A stretch of DNA of 64,000 nt, from assembly GCF_022163125.1 (NCBI RefSeq), contig NZ_CP091881.1, forward strand, positions 310,001 to 374,000, read 5' to 3'. The DNA is from Paenibacillus sp. HWE-109. GTDB lineage: Bacteria > Bacillota > Bacilli > Paenibacillales > NBRC-103111. Under the pieces are notes generated by a model. The model saw only the letters and a program-made list of their open reading frames with translations. It was not told the DNA's origin and made no database searches. Shown one piece after another: positions 25,647 to 34,336 of the stretch (position 1 is its first letter; every line of letters starts with the position of its first letter). A program made the translations under genes and the position numbers.

Positions 25647-28067
25647 CTAGAGAAGATCTTCTCTTTGGGCGGCGAAGCTGGGTATCTGATTGCTTATGTG
25701 GTTTAGTCGAGCACGATGCCATTGTTCAAACTCATTGGCGCTAACAGGACGTGAAATCAAGTAGCCTTGGATGCTATCGCATTTGTGCTGGGCTAAGAAG
25801 TTGTATTGTTCTTCCGTTTCAACGCCTTCTGCCAACACATTCATATTCAGGCTGCGGGACAGGGAAATGATGCTTTTGGCAATTTGGGCGCCTTGCGGAG
25901 ACTTGTCTCCGATAAAGGACTTATCAATTTTGATTTGATGGACGGGCAACTTGTGAAGCAGGGAAAGTGAAGAGAAGCCGGTACCGAAATCATCGATCGC
26001 AATCGAGATGCCAAGTGCGGTTAACTGATTCAGTAAGGCAAGCGCCTGCTCTTCGTTCTGTATAGCAACACTTTCGGTAATTTCCAAACAAAGATACTTG
26101 GCATCTAATCCCGTTTCCTCCAGAACCGCTTGCACCTTGTCTGCGAAATGATGCTGATGAAATTGCAGAGTAGAAATGTTAACCGCTACCTTAAGGGCGG
26201 GCAATCCCTGATCCTGCCAATGCTTGCACTGCAGGCAGGCATTGCGCAGCACCCAATCTCCGAGGGGCACAATAAGCCCGCATTCTTCGGCGAAAGGAAT
26301 GAACTGAAGCGGCGGGACCATGCCTTGTTCAGGCGAGTTCCAGCGAACAAGAGCTTCCATGCCGCAAACACGGCCATCAGTCAGGTCAATTTGCGGCTGA
26401 TAATAAAGCACCAGCTCATCGCGTTCAATAGCTTTGCGCAAGTTGCGTTCCAAGGCGAGACGCTCATCGGCCATATGACTCATGGAAGGCTGATAGGCTT
26501 CCATTTGGTTGCGCCCTTGTTCTTTGGCTCGATACATCGAGATGTCTGCGCTCTTAATTAAGGAATGAACGTCCTTGCCATCATTCGGGTAGAAGCTGAT
26601 ACCCATGCTTGCGGTTACGCTCAATTCAATACCATTCTCAGTGTATGCAGCGTTCTGGAAACGAGCAATTAGATGATTGGCGATTTGCAGTCCATCATTT
26701 TTGCTTGGCAAATTAGGGAGGAGAATGAGAAATTCGTCCCCGCCTATCCTAGCAACGGTACTTCCTTCGTAGAAAGGCTCTGATAAAAGGCCTGCCACAA
26801 ACTGCAGCAGCCGATCACCGACTTGATGACCGAGGCTATCGTTAACAATTTTGAAACGATCCAAATCCAGCAGCATGACGGCAAGCAGCTGATTCTCTTT
26901 TTCGGCTTGCTGTAATAAGTCTTTCACAACGCGTTGAAACTGGTTGCGATTGGGCAGGCCTGTCAGGGCATCGTGATAAGCGAGGAAGGAGATTTTCTGT
27001 TCTGCTTCCTTTTGTGCGGTGATATCTCGTAGAATCATAAACTCAAGCGTTTCGTCCCCAACATCCAAATAGTCGGTATCGATGACCAAAGTCATCGGTT
27101 TATTGGTCATGATCGATAGTTTATTTACTTCGAAATTGTGCAAGGAATGCCTAGCATCGAAGAGCTTACGGTGCGACTCAAGCAGCTCTGGCTGCTGTTC
27201 CTCGGGAAAGGTATTCAGAAAGGAATACGCGTTAGGTGAATGTTCATCATCAACCGGAGGCAGCATTCTTTTGCCAGCTGCATTAATTTCAACAATATTC
27301 CCGTCCTTGTCCAGCAGGGCAACACCGAAAGGAACGAGATCGAACAGCATCTCATACTTGCGGGATTCACCGGGCAGCAAATCATATCTTTTGATAATCG
27401 CACGAGCGGCAAGGACATAGAAGATCACCGGATGAATGGAGAGTTCGGGCAAAGTCATAGAAATATGTACAAGATTGGTGAAAATGGACACGAGAATACC
27501 CCAAAATAAAGTGACAAGGCTAGTTATCATCAATATGACATATTTACGCCGGTGAATGCCGGAATGTGCACGTATGATCCTGACGAGCATAAGTATTTCA
27601 GTAGTTACATACAGCAGCACAAACAGCAGAAAATAAGGAAATAATGGGCCGGCGACAGGTTTGATCCACTCGCTATTCGGTTCATATCCCTTAATGACAT
27701 AGGGGGTGAAGACGGCCAAGGGAGTAAACAAGCAAAAGGGTACAACGTATATGACAATTCGGACTGTGCGGGAAAGTTTGTCGCCAATTTTGCTAATGCT
27801 GAAGTAAAACATCATACCCAGACCTGTGGAAAGCAAGATGCTTGGGAAGAAGATAATTTGGTAAAAAAAAGGCGCATAGGAGGAGGGAAAAAGATTCATT
27901 AAGAATTGAGTCAGGAAAATGACCGCGTAGTTGGCAACGAAAAGGGTAGCTGCGCGATGAATCTTGCTTTTGGGATTTCGGAGCCCAATTTCTATAGAGG
28001 AATACAAAAAGTAGATGGAGGGAAGAAGATAAATTATACACGTTAGTATAAGATGACGCGTGGACAT
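25647..28067 (-). CDS. Membrane-bound GGDEF-EAL protein with 7TM and PAS domains
   Basis: An 806-residue protein. Residues 1-230 form about seven membrane helices of the histidine-kinase N-terminal 7TM type. A PAS domain follows (MLFDLVPFGVALLDKDG), then a GGDEF domain with intact active site (RIGGDEFLILL) and an EAL domain with intact EALVRW, DDFGTGFSSLS and EGVETEEQ motifs. Both cyclic-di-GMP synthesis and hydrolysis are therefore possible, and the balance cannot be read from sequence. An inhibitory-site RxxD is not evident. GGAAGTGA precedes ATG 28067. It is a single-gene unit; the upstream gene ends at a terminator. Confidence 0.95.
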   Translation of the reverse strand: MSTRHLILTCIIYLLPSIYFLYSSIEIGLRNPKSKIHRAATLFVANYAVIFLTQFLMNLFPSSYAPFFYQIIFFPSILLSTGLGMMFYFSISKIGDKLSRTVRIVIYVVPFCLFTPLAVFTPYVIKGYEPNSEWIKPVAGPLFPYFLLFVLLYVTTEILMLVRIIRAHSGIHRRKYVILMITSLVTLFWGILVSIFTNLVHISMTLPELSIHPVIFYVLAARAIIKRYDLLPGESRKYEMLFDLVPFGVALLDKDGNIVEINAAGKRMLPPVDDEHSPNAYSFLNTFPEEQQPELLESHRKLFDARHSLHNFEVNKLSIMTNKPMTLVIDTDYLDVGDETLEFMILRDITAQKEAEQKISFLAYHDALTGLPNRNQFQRVVKDLLQQAEKENQLLAVMLLDLDRFKIVNDSLGHQVGDRLLQFVAGLLSEPFYEGSTVARIGGDEFLILLPNLPSKNDGLQIANHLIARFQNAAYTENGIELSVTASMGISFYPNDGKDVHSLIKSADISMYRAKEQGRNQMEAYQPSMSHMADERLALERNLRKAIERDELVLYYQPQIDLTDGRVCGMEALVRWNSPEQGMVPPLQFIPFAEECGLIVPLGDWVLRNACLQCKHWQDQGLPALKVAVNISTLQFHQHHFADKVQAVLEETGLDAKYLCLEITESVAIQNEEQALALLNQLTALGISIAIDDFGTGFSSLSLLHKLPVHQIKIDKSFIGDKSPQGAQIAKSIISLSRSLNMNVLAEGVETEEQYNFLAQHKCDSIQGYLISRPVSANEFEQWHRARLNHISNQIPSFAAQREDLL

Positions 28068-28152
28068 TAAGGACTCACTTCCTAACTAAGACGGATAACC
28101 GACTTTATTCGACATGAATAGGGTAATTCCTTCCCAAATGATGACATTTATG

Positions 28153-28200
28153 TCGAAAAACCCTTTGCCTCAGACTCCAAAAGGAACTCCGTGCAAAGGG
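28153..28200 (-). terminator. Rho-independent terminator
   Basis: CCCTTTGC (28161-28168) pairs with GCAAAGGG (28193-28200). Reading leftward, TTTTTCG follows. It ends the ANTAR-TrpD2 transcript. Confidence 0.85.
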
Positions 28201-28230
28201 TTGAAGATGTAATGAGCGTTGCTTCTGTTA

Positions 28231-29262
28231 TTAAGTTGTAGAAACAAGTTTAATCGCCTGAGTCCATTCCGTATATTTCTGTAAAGCGGCTCCTTGCTCA
28301 ATCGCATGTCGAGCCAAGTAAATGCCTTCTTCGATCGAACCTGCTTTTTGTGATACCCACAAACGAACGGCACTATTGAGTAGAACCATGTTCAAATAGG
28401 GGAGTTCCGCTTCTCCGCGCAGTACGGCGAGGGTGGTTTCACCTTGCAGCTGGGCTGTCCATTCAACCTCGGGGACCTCAACCATTAATTCATAAATTTC
28501 AGGATCCACGATAAATAACTCACTGGCCCCGTCTTGAATCAGGTAGGTTCGTGTACGCTTATCGATGGCCAGATCTTCCGAACCTTCCATCCCCTGTACC
28601 ACGATACCGCGGGATATCCCTAATTCGATCAATAAATTAGTGATTTTCTCGAACACAGTGCCGTGGAACACACCGACCGCCATGAAAGGCGCTTCTGTGA
28701 AACGAAGCAGCTTCTCTGCGGTATTGAACACAGTGCGCAGCCCGAGTTCTTGGCGCAGTTCGCGCAGCTCGCCGAGCGGCGGGCACCAGTTTTCCGTTGG
28801 CGTGAACAGGAAACCTGTTCGGGATGCAGCGGAAACGAGCGCTTCGCGCGATGCGGAAAGTGCGGGAACGCCTAGCGCTGCTAGGACATCCGTCAGCGTG
28901 ATGCCCCACTTGGGCGGCATGCTGGGGCTGCCGTGCAGCGTAGTTGGCAGACCGCAGGCCGCCAGCACGAATGCCGTTGGCAACGTCGCAATGAACGTGC
29001 GCGCGCGTCCGTCATAAGGGCCGGCGCAGTCGATGCTGCCGGGGATAGGATAAGCGTTCGTCCGCTTGCGAAGCGCATGGATGAACGCTTTGATCTCATC
29101 CGGCGATTCCATTTTAATACGCTCGGCGACGAGGAAAGCGCCCATTTGTGCTTGTGTCGCACTGCCTGTAAGCATGAGTTCTGCTGCCTGTGAAGCCTCC
29201 TCATACGTGAGGTCTCTGGCTCCGCGTTTGCCGCGGCCCACTTCTTTGAGTAAAGATATCAT
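28231..29262 (-). CDS. TrpD2-like protein (anthranilate phosphoribosyltransferase fold)
   Basis: A 343-residue member of the phosphoribosyltransferase family that includes TrpD and the nucleic-acid-binding E. coli TrpD2 (YbiB). The helical N-terminal domain (LTYEEASQAAELMLTG; QMGAFLVAERIK) and the core are recognisable. The PRPP-binding GTGGD motif is replaced by CAGPYDGRAR and the KHGNR motif by LHGSPSMPPKWG, so anthranilate transferase activity is doubtful. It overlaps the upstream ANTAR regulator gene by four bases (ATGA), so the two are translationally coupled. Its position suggests a role in nitrate regulation, not in tryptophan synthesis. Confidence 0.8.
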   Translation of the reverse strand: MISLLKEVGRGKRGARDLTYEEASQAAELMLTGSATQAQMGAFLVAERIKMESPDEIKAFIHALRKRTNAYPIPGSIDCAGPYDGRARTFIATLPTAFVLAACGLPTTLHGSPSMPPKWGITLTDVLAALGVPALSASREALVSAASRTGFLFTPTENWCPPLGELRELRQELGLRTVFNTAEKLLRFTEAPFMAVGVFHGTVFEKITNLLIELGISRGIVVQGMEGSEDLAIDKRTRTYLIQDGASELFIVDPEIYELMVEVPEVEWTAQLQGETTLAVLRGEAELPYLNMVLLNSAVRLWVSQKAGSIEEGIYLARHAIEQGAALQKYTEWTQAIKLVSTT

Positions 29263-29903
29263 CGTTTCCGACCTCCTTGATTCTGATCCTGAAGTAGTTG
29301 ATACACCTTGACAATGGAGGTAGCCACGTCTACCATTCGTTTACGTTCATTCATCGCTTGTTTACGTAAAAAATCGTAGGACTCCGCTTCGGAAATCCCT
29401 TTTATTTCACATAAGATCCGCTTCGCTTGATCTACCCATTTCCGCTCTTCGAGCTTGGACAGAAGCTGTTCACGTTCTTGCTGCCACTCGGTTCGTTGAA
29501 AATAATGATTCACGCCCAGCAGCAAAGCGCAATGAACTTCCAGTGCAGTCATTGTTGAACCAATTAAGCCATCAATGCCGCCATCGACCTTGCATTCATG
29601 GGAAGGAAACGTTAGTTTGTCGCACCACCAGAATAAGGGGAGGCTTTTGAGAGCAAACACACGATTGCGCCACGGTTCTACTTGATCAGGACTTACTGAT
29701 AATAATACAGCATCGACCTTAGGAATGATAAAGGAAATTTCTTTGACAGTAGAAGCGGCATATACGCGAAATCCCAGATCCTTCAACATCTCGTCAGGCA
29801 AGGATTCCACGGCACGTTCTGAATCATTCAGCGCAGTGGAGGACGAGGAGGTAGCTGAGCGAGTTGCTTTCAACTCGTCGATCAGTATAAATGATTGCAA
29901 CAT
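29259..29903 (-). CDS. ANTAR-domain RNA-binding antiterminator (NasT-like)
   Basis: A 214-residue protein. The N-terminal 125 residues look like a degenerate receiver domain (no clear phospho-acceptor Asp pocket). A coiled-coil linker follows (EQLLSKLEERKWVDQAKRIL), then a C-terminal ANTAR domain (AKRILCEIKGISEAESYDFLRKQAMNERKRMVDVA) with the expected aromatic and Ala-Met-x3-R residues. ANTAR proteins bind dual hexaloop hairpins and prevent termination. Two such elements lie in the divergent narK leader, the obvious target. GGAGGT precedes ATG 29903. No NasS-type nitrate sensor gene is adjacent. Confidence 0.9.
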   Translation of the reverse strand: MLQSFILIDELKATRSATSSSSTALNDSERAVESLPDEMLKDLGFRVYAASTVKEISFIIPKVDAVLLSVSPDQVEPWRNRVFALKSLPLFWWCDKLTFPSHECKVDGGIDGLIGSTMTALEVHCALLLGVNHYFQRTEWQQEREQLLSKLEERKWVDQAKRILCEIKGISEAESYDFLRKQAMNERKRMVDVATSIVKVYQLLQDQNQGGRKR

Positions 29904-30051
29904 TTGAATACCTCCATCGTGATTAGCTTTTCACTTATGGTAAGTTCATGTTAGGTTTAAGTGGTGTGTGAAAGATTATACGGCATTACTATAGCATATG
30001 GCATTGAAATTTGTCGATATGATACATTGATTCTCATTGATAAAATTTTTG

Positions 30052-30091
30052 TGTTATGTTTATTGACATAGTGAGAGCGCCATACTATAAT
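30052..30091 (+). promoter_or_regulatory. narK operon promoter with GlnR/TnrA-type box
   Basis: TTGACA (30063-30068) and TATAAT (30086-30091) with a 17-base spacer form a fully consensus sigma-A promoter. The sequence TGTTATGTTTATTGACA (30052-30068) matches the GlnR/TnrA consensus TGTNAN7TNACA and overlaps the -35. Binding there should repress when nitrogen is plentiful. Confidence 0.8.
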
Positions 30092-30104
30092 CAAGTTAGA
30101 AATC

Positions 30105-30187
30105 GGCACAATGATGTGCCACTGAGCAGCACTAACGATGGCAATGGCGCCTATCCCCTTACAACTATGTAACTGGATAGGCTTTTT
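30105..30187 (+). ncRNA. ANTAR-type antitermination leader, module 1
   Basis: Hairpin P1 (30105-30120) has a GGCAC/GTGCC stem and hexaloop AATGAT. Hairpin P2 (30140-30151) has a GGC/GCC stem and hexaloop AATGGC. Both loops keep A1 and G4, the bases needed by ANTAR proteins. The 3' arm of P2 is the start of a terminator stem (GCCTATCC 30149-30156 with GGATAGGC 30175-30182) followed by five T. P2 and the terminator are therefore mutually exclusive. Confidence 0.85.
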
Positions 30188-30215
30188 ATGTTCTTACAAC
30201 TAAATAATCTAACAT

Positions 30216-30297
30216 GCTGTTCACGATGATGTGACAGCAGTGGCAATGAGGCCGAAAAACATCCAGCATATAGGCAGCGGATTGTTTTTCGGCCTTT
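30216..30297 (+). ncRNA. ANTAR-type antitermination leader, module 2
   Basis: A second module with the same layout. P1 (30216-30238) has a TCAC/GTGA stem extended by GCTG/CAGC and hexaloop GATGAT (G1 instead of A1). P2 (30242-30253) has GGC/GCC and hexaloop AATGAG. Its 3' arm overlaps a 13-bp stem (30249-30261 with 30283-30295), which ends in TTT only, so this terminator is weaker or relies on the U-rich arm. The remaining leader to 30375 contains a small hairpin and the ribosome binding site. Confidence 0.7.
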
Positions 30298-30375
30298 CCT
30301 GTCATAGCCGTATCAACTACACTAGGGTAGGTACAAAAAAGAAGGCGAAAAGCCTCGCAAAAGGAGAGGGATTGC

Positions 30376-31617
30376 ATGGTTGATCGGAAGAGTTTTTTGC
30401 AAGTAGGACACAAAGGGTCGTTATTTAGTTCATTCTTGTATTTTGACATGAGTTTCATGGTTTGGGTCCTTCTTGGTCCGCTTGCGGTTATTCTTGCTAA
30501 TGATTTTCATCTCGATGCCGCTCAAAAAGCCAATCTGGTAGCTTTGCCGACACTCGGTGGTGCGGTTCTTCGATTAGTATTAGGTGTACTGACAGATAAA
30601 ATAGGCCCCAAACTAACGGGGCAAATCGGACTTAGCTTAACCCTCGTACCGCTGTTCTGGGGCTGGCAATTCGCCAATTCGATGGGAGATATGTATTTCG
30701 TGGCATTGATGCTCGGTATTGCAGGTGCCAGCTTTGCAGCCGCGCTGCCATTAGCCAGCAGTTGGTATCCCCCGCAGTATCAAGGCTTAGCGATGGGCAT
30801 CGCAGGAGCCGGCAACAGCGGAACCATCTTTGCAACCTTGTTCGCTAACCGGATCGCCCAGCACTATGGGGACTGGCATGTTGTTCTCGGTCTTGCGATG
30901 ATTCCAATTGCGTTGACACTGATTGTTTTCAGCATTCTGGCAAAAGATAGCCCGAATAAGCCAGCGCCCAAAACCATCGCCGAGTATAGCAAAGTATTGA
31001 AGCAAAAAGATTCTTGGTTGTTTTGTATTCTTTATAGTGTAACGTTCGGTGGTTTTGTAGGAATGGCTACGTATTTAACGATCTTCTTTAATACACAATA
31101 CGGGCTCTCCCCGGTTCGGGCTGCTGATTTTACAACATTATGTGTGATTGGAGGAAGTTTCTTCCGCCCAGTAGGTGGCTGGCTGGCAGATAAGATCGGC
31201 GGAATTCGTATGCTGATGGTTCTATACGGCATTGTGGCTTTAATGATGGCAGGTATTTCTACACTTCCTGCACTTTCGCTCACAACAGTGATGCTCTTCA
31301 TTGCCATGATGGCGTTCGGGATGGGGAATGGTTCTGTGTTCCAACTCGTACCACAGCGCTTTCGCAACGAAATCGGTGTGGTAACAGGAATCGTAGGTGC
31401 GGCGGGCGGTCTCGGTGGTTACTTCCTGCCGAAGATTCTTGGTAATTTGAAATTGTCTACAGGTTCTTTCACACCAGGGTTTCTGATTTTAAGCGGGATT
31501 GCAGTTGTTTGTATCTTATTGATTGCAGTCGTGCAAGGACAATGGAAAAGGACCTGGATTGGCGAAGGCGGTAAAGTAAAAGCAGCACCTGCTTCGCTGG
31601 ATAGCCTGCATGCTTAA
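30376..31617 (+). CDS. narK: Nitrate/nitrite transporter, MFS
   Basis: A 413-residue major facilitator with 12 hydrophobic segments. The NarK family signatures are seen in the first half (PLASSWYPPQYQGLAMGIAGAGNSGT, in helix 5, and GVLTDKIGPK after helix 2), with a second Gly-rich signature GVVTGIVGAAGGLGGYFLP in helix 11. It imports nitrate (and possibly exports nitrite) for the reductases that follow. AAAAGGAGAGGG stands before ATG 30376. It is the first gene of narK-nirB-nirD-nasC and is governed by the leader at 30052-30297. NasA would be an equally valid name. Confidence 0.9.
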   Translation: MVDRKSFLQVGHKGSLFSSFLYFDMSFMVWVLLGPLAVILANDFHLDAAQKANLVALPTLGGAVLRLVLGVLTDKIGPKLTGQIGLSLTLVPLFWGWQFANSMGDMYFVALMLGIAGASFAAALPLASSWYPPQYQGLAMGIAGAGNSGTIFATLFANRIAQHYGDWHVVLGLAMIPIALTLIVFSILAKDSPNKPAPKTIAEYSKVLKQKDSWLFCILYSVTFGGFVGMATYLTIFFNTQYGLSPVRAADFTTLCVIGGSFFRPVGGWLADKIGGIRMLMVLYGIVALMMAGISTLPALSLTTVMLFIAMMAFGMGNGSVFQLVPQRFRNEIGVVTGIVGAAGGLGGYFLPKILGNLKLSTGSFTPGFLILSGIAVVCILLIAVVQGQWKRTWIGEGGKVKAAPASLDSLHA

Positions 31618-31672
31618 GTAGCGGATACAAGCCGCTGGCCCTTTGGTGGCTGGCGGCATCATGGTAAAAGTA

Positions 31673-31712
31673 TTTGCTCATGCAGCTTGCAAGCTCAGGC
31701 TGCATGAGCAAA
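31673..31712. other. Long perfect hairpin between narK and nirB
   Basis: A 14-bp perfect stem (31673-31686 with 31699-31712) is not followed by T. Three smaller hairpins follow: AAGACG/CGTCTT, TAGTTC/GAACTA near 31745 and TCCCAA/TTGGGA near 31780. The 271-base gap has no gene. It may process or stabilise the mRNA. Confidence 0.5.
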
Positions 31713-31888
31713 GACGTTTGCGACTTATCGTCTTTGGTAGTTCTTAACGAACTATTCAAGCTCCATATCCCAATTTTGTCATTTGGGAGCACTGACTTGC
31801 TCCGCCGCTCCCTGTGACCCTTTTTAACCGGGAATGGAACCGTACTAATCGGATATCGAGTATAGACATAGAAGAGAGGAAGATCGTT

Positions 31889-34306
31889 ATGACCCAAAAA
31901 GAGAAGTTAGTCTTGGTCGGCAATGGGATGGCAGGCGTTAATGCGGTTGAGCACTTATTGAAACTTACACCTGATAAATATGAGGTTACGATTTTTGGGA
32001 GCGAGCCGCATCCGAACTATAACCGAATTTTGTTGTCGTACGTACTTTCCGGTGATTCCAAAGTAGAAGATATCGTCATCCATCCTTACGAATGGTATAC
32101 GAATAACCATATAACGCTGCATACGAACCAAACGGTTACACAGATCGACACAACCGCCCAAACGGTAACGAGTGACAAAGGCTTAACGGTTTCTTACGAT
32201 AAATTGATTTTGGCAACAGGTTCCAATCCTTTTATGATTCCAATGCCTGGTGCGGATAAAGAAGGGGTCATGGCGTACCGGACCATCCGTGATTGCGAAA
32301 TTATGATTGAGTCTGCGAAAAAGTATAAAAAAGCCATCGTAATCGGCGGCGGTTTGCTTGGACTAGAAGCTGCCCGCGGCTTTCTGAACCTAGGCATGCA
32401 GGTGGATGTCGTGCATATCGTAGATACGATTATGGAACGTCAACTGGACCGAACAGCTTCCAAAATGCTGCAAGCAGCTCTTGAGGAACAAGGCATCAAC
32501 TTCCTGTTAGCAAAGCAATCGGCTGAGATCGTTGGCGACAAGCGGGTAACCGGTTTGAAATTTAAAGATGGCACGGTTGCCGAAGCCGATCTCATTGTGA
32601 TGGCGGTCGGTATCCGTCCCAACGTTGAACTGGCCAGAAATTCCGGAGTGGAATGCAATCCGGGTATCGTTGTCAATGACTATTTGCAAACCAGTGTGCC
32701 CAATGTGTATGCCGTAGGCGAATGCGCGATGCACAGAGGAATCGCTTACGGCTTGGTAGCACCGCTGTATGAGCAAGGTGCGGTGCTCGCTAAACATTTG
32801 GCAGGCGTAGAAACAGGTCCATATGAAGGGTCGATTTTATATACGAAATTGAAAGTTTCCGGTGTTGATGTATTTTCTGGCGGAAAGTTTGTTGATGCGG
32901 AAGGCACCAAAGCGATTCGTATTCATGATGAATTCACAGGCGTTTATAAAAAAGTTGTCATTCAAGACAACAAAATCATCGGCGCCGTTCTTTTCGGGGA
33001 CACAGCAGACGGTACGCGGCTTATGCAAATGATTAGGGAGGAAACCGATGTCAGCGCTATGGCCAAGACGTCGATTTTAACGGATTCCTCGAGCGGAGAG
33101 GGTAGCGCTTCAGGGGTTGCGGAGATGAAAGAGGACGCCATCATCTGTGGTTGCAACGGTGTAACCAAAGGCACGATCTGCTCAGCTATCAAGGAACAAG
33201 GTTTAACGACGGTCGATGAAGTGAAAAACTGTACGACAGCATCCCGCTCATGCGGCGGTTGCAAGCCGCTCGTCAGTGACCTGCTCGCGTTCACATTGGG
33301 GGCTTCCTATGATAAGAATGCCGTTAAAGAATCAATCTGCGGCTGTACAGATCATACGCGTGATGAGGTTGTTGAAGCGATTCGTGAAAAAGGATTATCC
33401 CATGTGCGTGAAGTGATGAACGTGCTTAGTTGGCATAATGAAGAGGGTTGTTCCAAATGCCGTCCGGCACTCAACTACTATTTGGGCATGGTGAGCCCTT
33501 CCACCTATCAGGATGACAGCACTTCAAGATTCGTCAATGAGCGAATGCACGCCAATATTCAAAAAGATGGCACGTATTCTGTTGTTCCACGGATTTATGG
33601 CGGTGTCACCAATCCAACCGAATTGAAACGGATTGCAGAAGTCGCGGAGCAATTCAAGGTTCCTACTGTGAAATTCACAGGCGGTCAACGTCTTGATTTG
33701 CTTGGCGTGAAGAAAGAAGATTTGACTGCCATGTGGGAAGCGTTGGATATGCCTTCCGGTTATGCTTACGGGAAAGCCCTGCGCACAGTGAAGACCTGCG
33801 TAGGTGAAACGTTCTGCCGATTCGGGACGGGTGATGCGATGGCTGTTGGCATAGAGTTGGAGAAACGGTTTGAGCGATTGAACACACCGGCCAAAGTGAA
33901 GTTAGCTGTGTCTGGGTGTCCTCGCAATTGCGCGGAATCAGGGATCAAAGATTTGGGTGTTGTTTCTGTAGATGGCGGCTGGGAGCTGTATGCCGGAGGC
34001 AATGGTGGAGTGAAAGTGCGCGTCGGCGACCTGTTGACTACCGTGAAAACCGAGCAAGAAATTATTGAGTATACAGAAGCTTACCTGCAATATTATCGTG
34101 AAACAGGCAAATATGGCGAGCGTACCAGTGAGTGGGTTCATCGATTAGGGGTCGAACATATCCGTGATGTGGTTGAGAATGAGGAAGAACGCAAGCAATT
34201 ATGCACGCGTATGGACCTTGCGCTTTCCGTGACGCAAGATCCGTGGAGACAGGCGATCGATAGCAAAAAAATTCAACGCGATCTATATGAAGTTGTAGAA
34301 CTGTAG
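31889..34306 (+). CDS. nirB: Nitrite reductase [NAD(P)H], large subunit
   Basis: An 805-residue assimilatory nitrite reductase reducing nitrite to ammonium. The N-terminal FAD/NAD(P)H half has VLVGNGMAGVNAVE and VIGGGLLGLEAARG. The middle has two BFD-type [2Fe-2S] segments (CGCNGVTKGTI, SRSCGGCKP; CGCTDHTRDEV). The C-terminal siroheme/[4Fe-4S] domain has the ligands in CVGETFC and GCPRNC. ATG 31889 is chosen because AGAGAGGAAG precedes it and homologues start with this lysine-rich LVLVGNGMAG segment; the frame is open 25 codons further up. It works with NirD, encoded next. Confidence 0.95.
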   Translation: MTQKEKLVLVGNGMAGVNAVEHLLKLTPDKYEVTIFGSEPHPNYNRILLSYVLSGDSKVEDIVIHPYEWYTNNHITLHTNQTVTQIDTTAQTVTSDKGLTVSYDKLILATGSNPFMIPMPGADKEGVMAYRTIRDCEIMIESAKKYKKAIVIGGGLLGLEAARGFLNLGMQVDVVHIVDTIMERQLDRTASKMLQAALEEQGINFLLAKQSAEIVGDKRVTGLKFKDGTVAEADLIVMAVGIRPNVELARNSGVECNPGIVVNDYLQTSVPNVYAVGECAMHRGIAYGLVAPLYEQGAVLAKHLAGVETGPYEGSILYTKLKVSGVDVFSGGKFVDAEGTKAIRIHDEFTGVYKKVVIQDNKIIGAVLFGDTADGTRLMQMIREETDVSAMAKTSILTDSSSGEGSASGVAEMKEDAIICGCNGVTKGTICSAIKEQGLTTVDEVKNCTTASRSCGGCKPLVSDLLAFTLGASYDKNAVKESICGCTDHTRDEVVEAIREKGLSHVREVMNVLSWHNEEGCSKCRPALNYYLGMVSPSTYQDDSTSRFVNERMHANIQKDGTYSVVPRIYGGVTNPTELKRIAEVAEQFKVPTVKFTGGQRLDLLGVKKEDLTAMWEALDMPSGYAYGKALRTVKTCVGETFCRFGTGDAMAVGIELEKRFERLNTPAKVKLAVSGCPRNCAESGIKDLGVVSVDGGWELYAGGNGGVKVRVGDLLTTVKTEQEIIEYTEAYLQYYRETGKYGERTSEWVHRLGVEHIRDVVENEEERKQLCTRMDLALSVTQDPWRQAIDSKKIQRDLYEVVEL

Positions 34307-34336
34307 AAATAGACGAGGGTCGGGAGGAGTCGGAAT

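Noticed and set aside
28231..29262. Calling the TrpD2-like gene trpD
   Set aside because: The PRPP-binding GTGGD and KHGNR motifs are replaced, and no tryptophan genes are nearby.
30216..30297. Second narK leader structure as a simple terminator only
   Set aside because: A paired hexaloop hairpin set with the same overlap as module 1 precedes it, so an ANTAR module is the better reading, although its P1 loop deviates at position 1.
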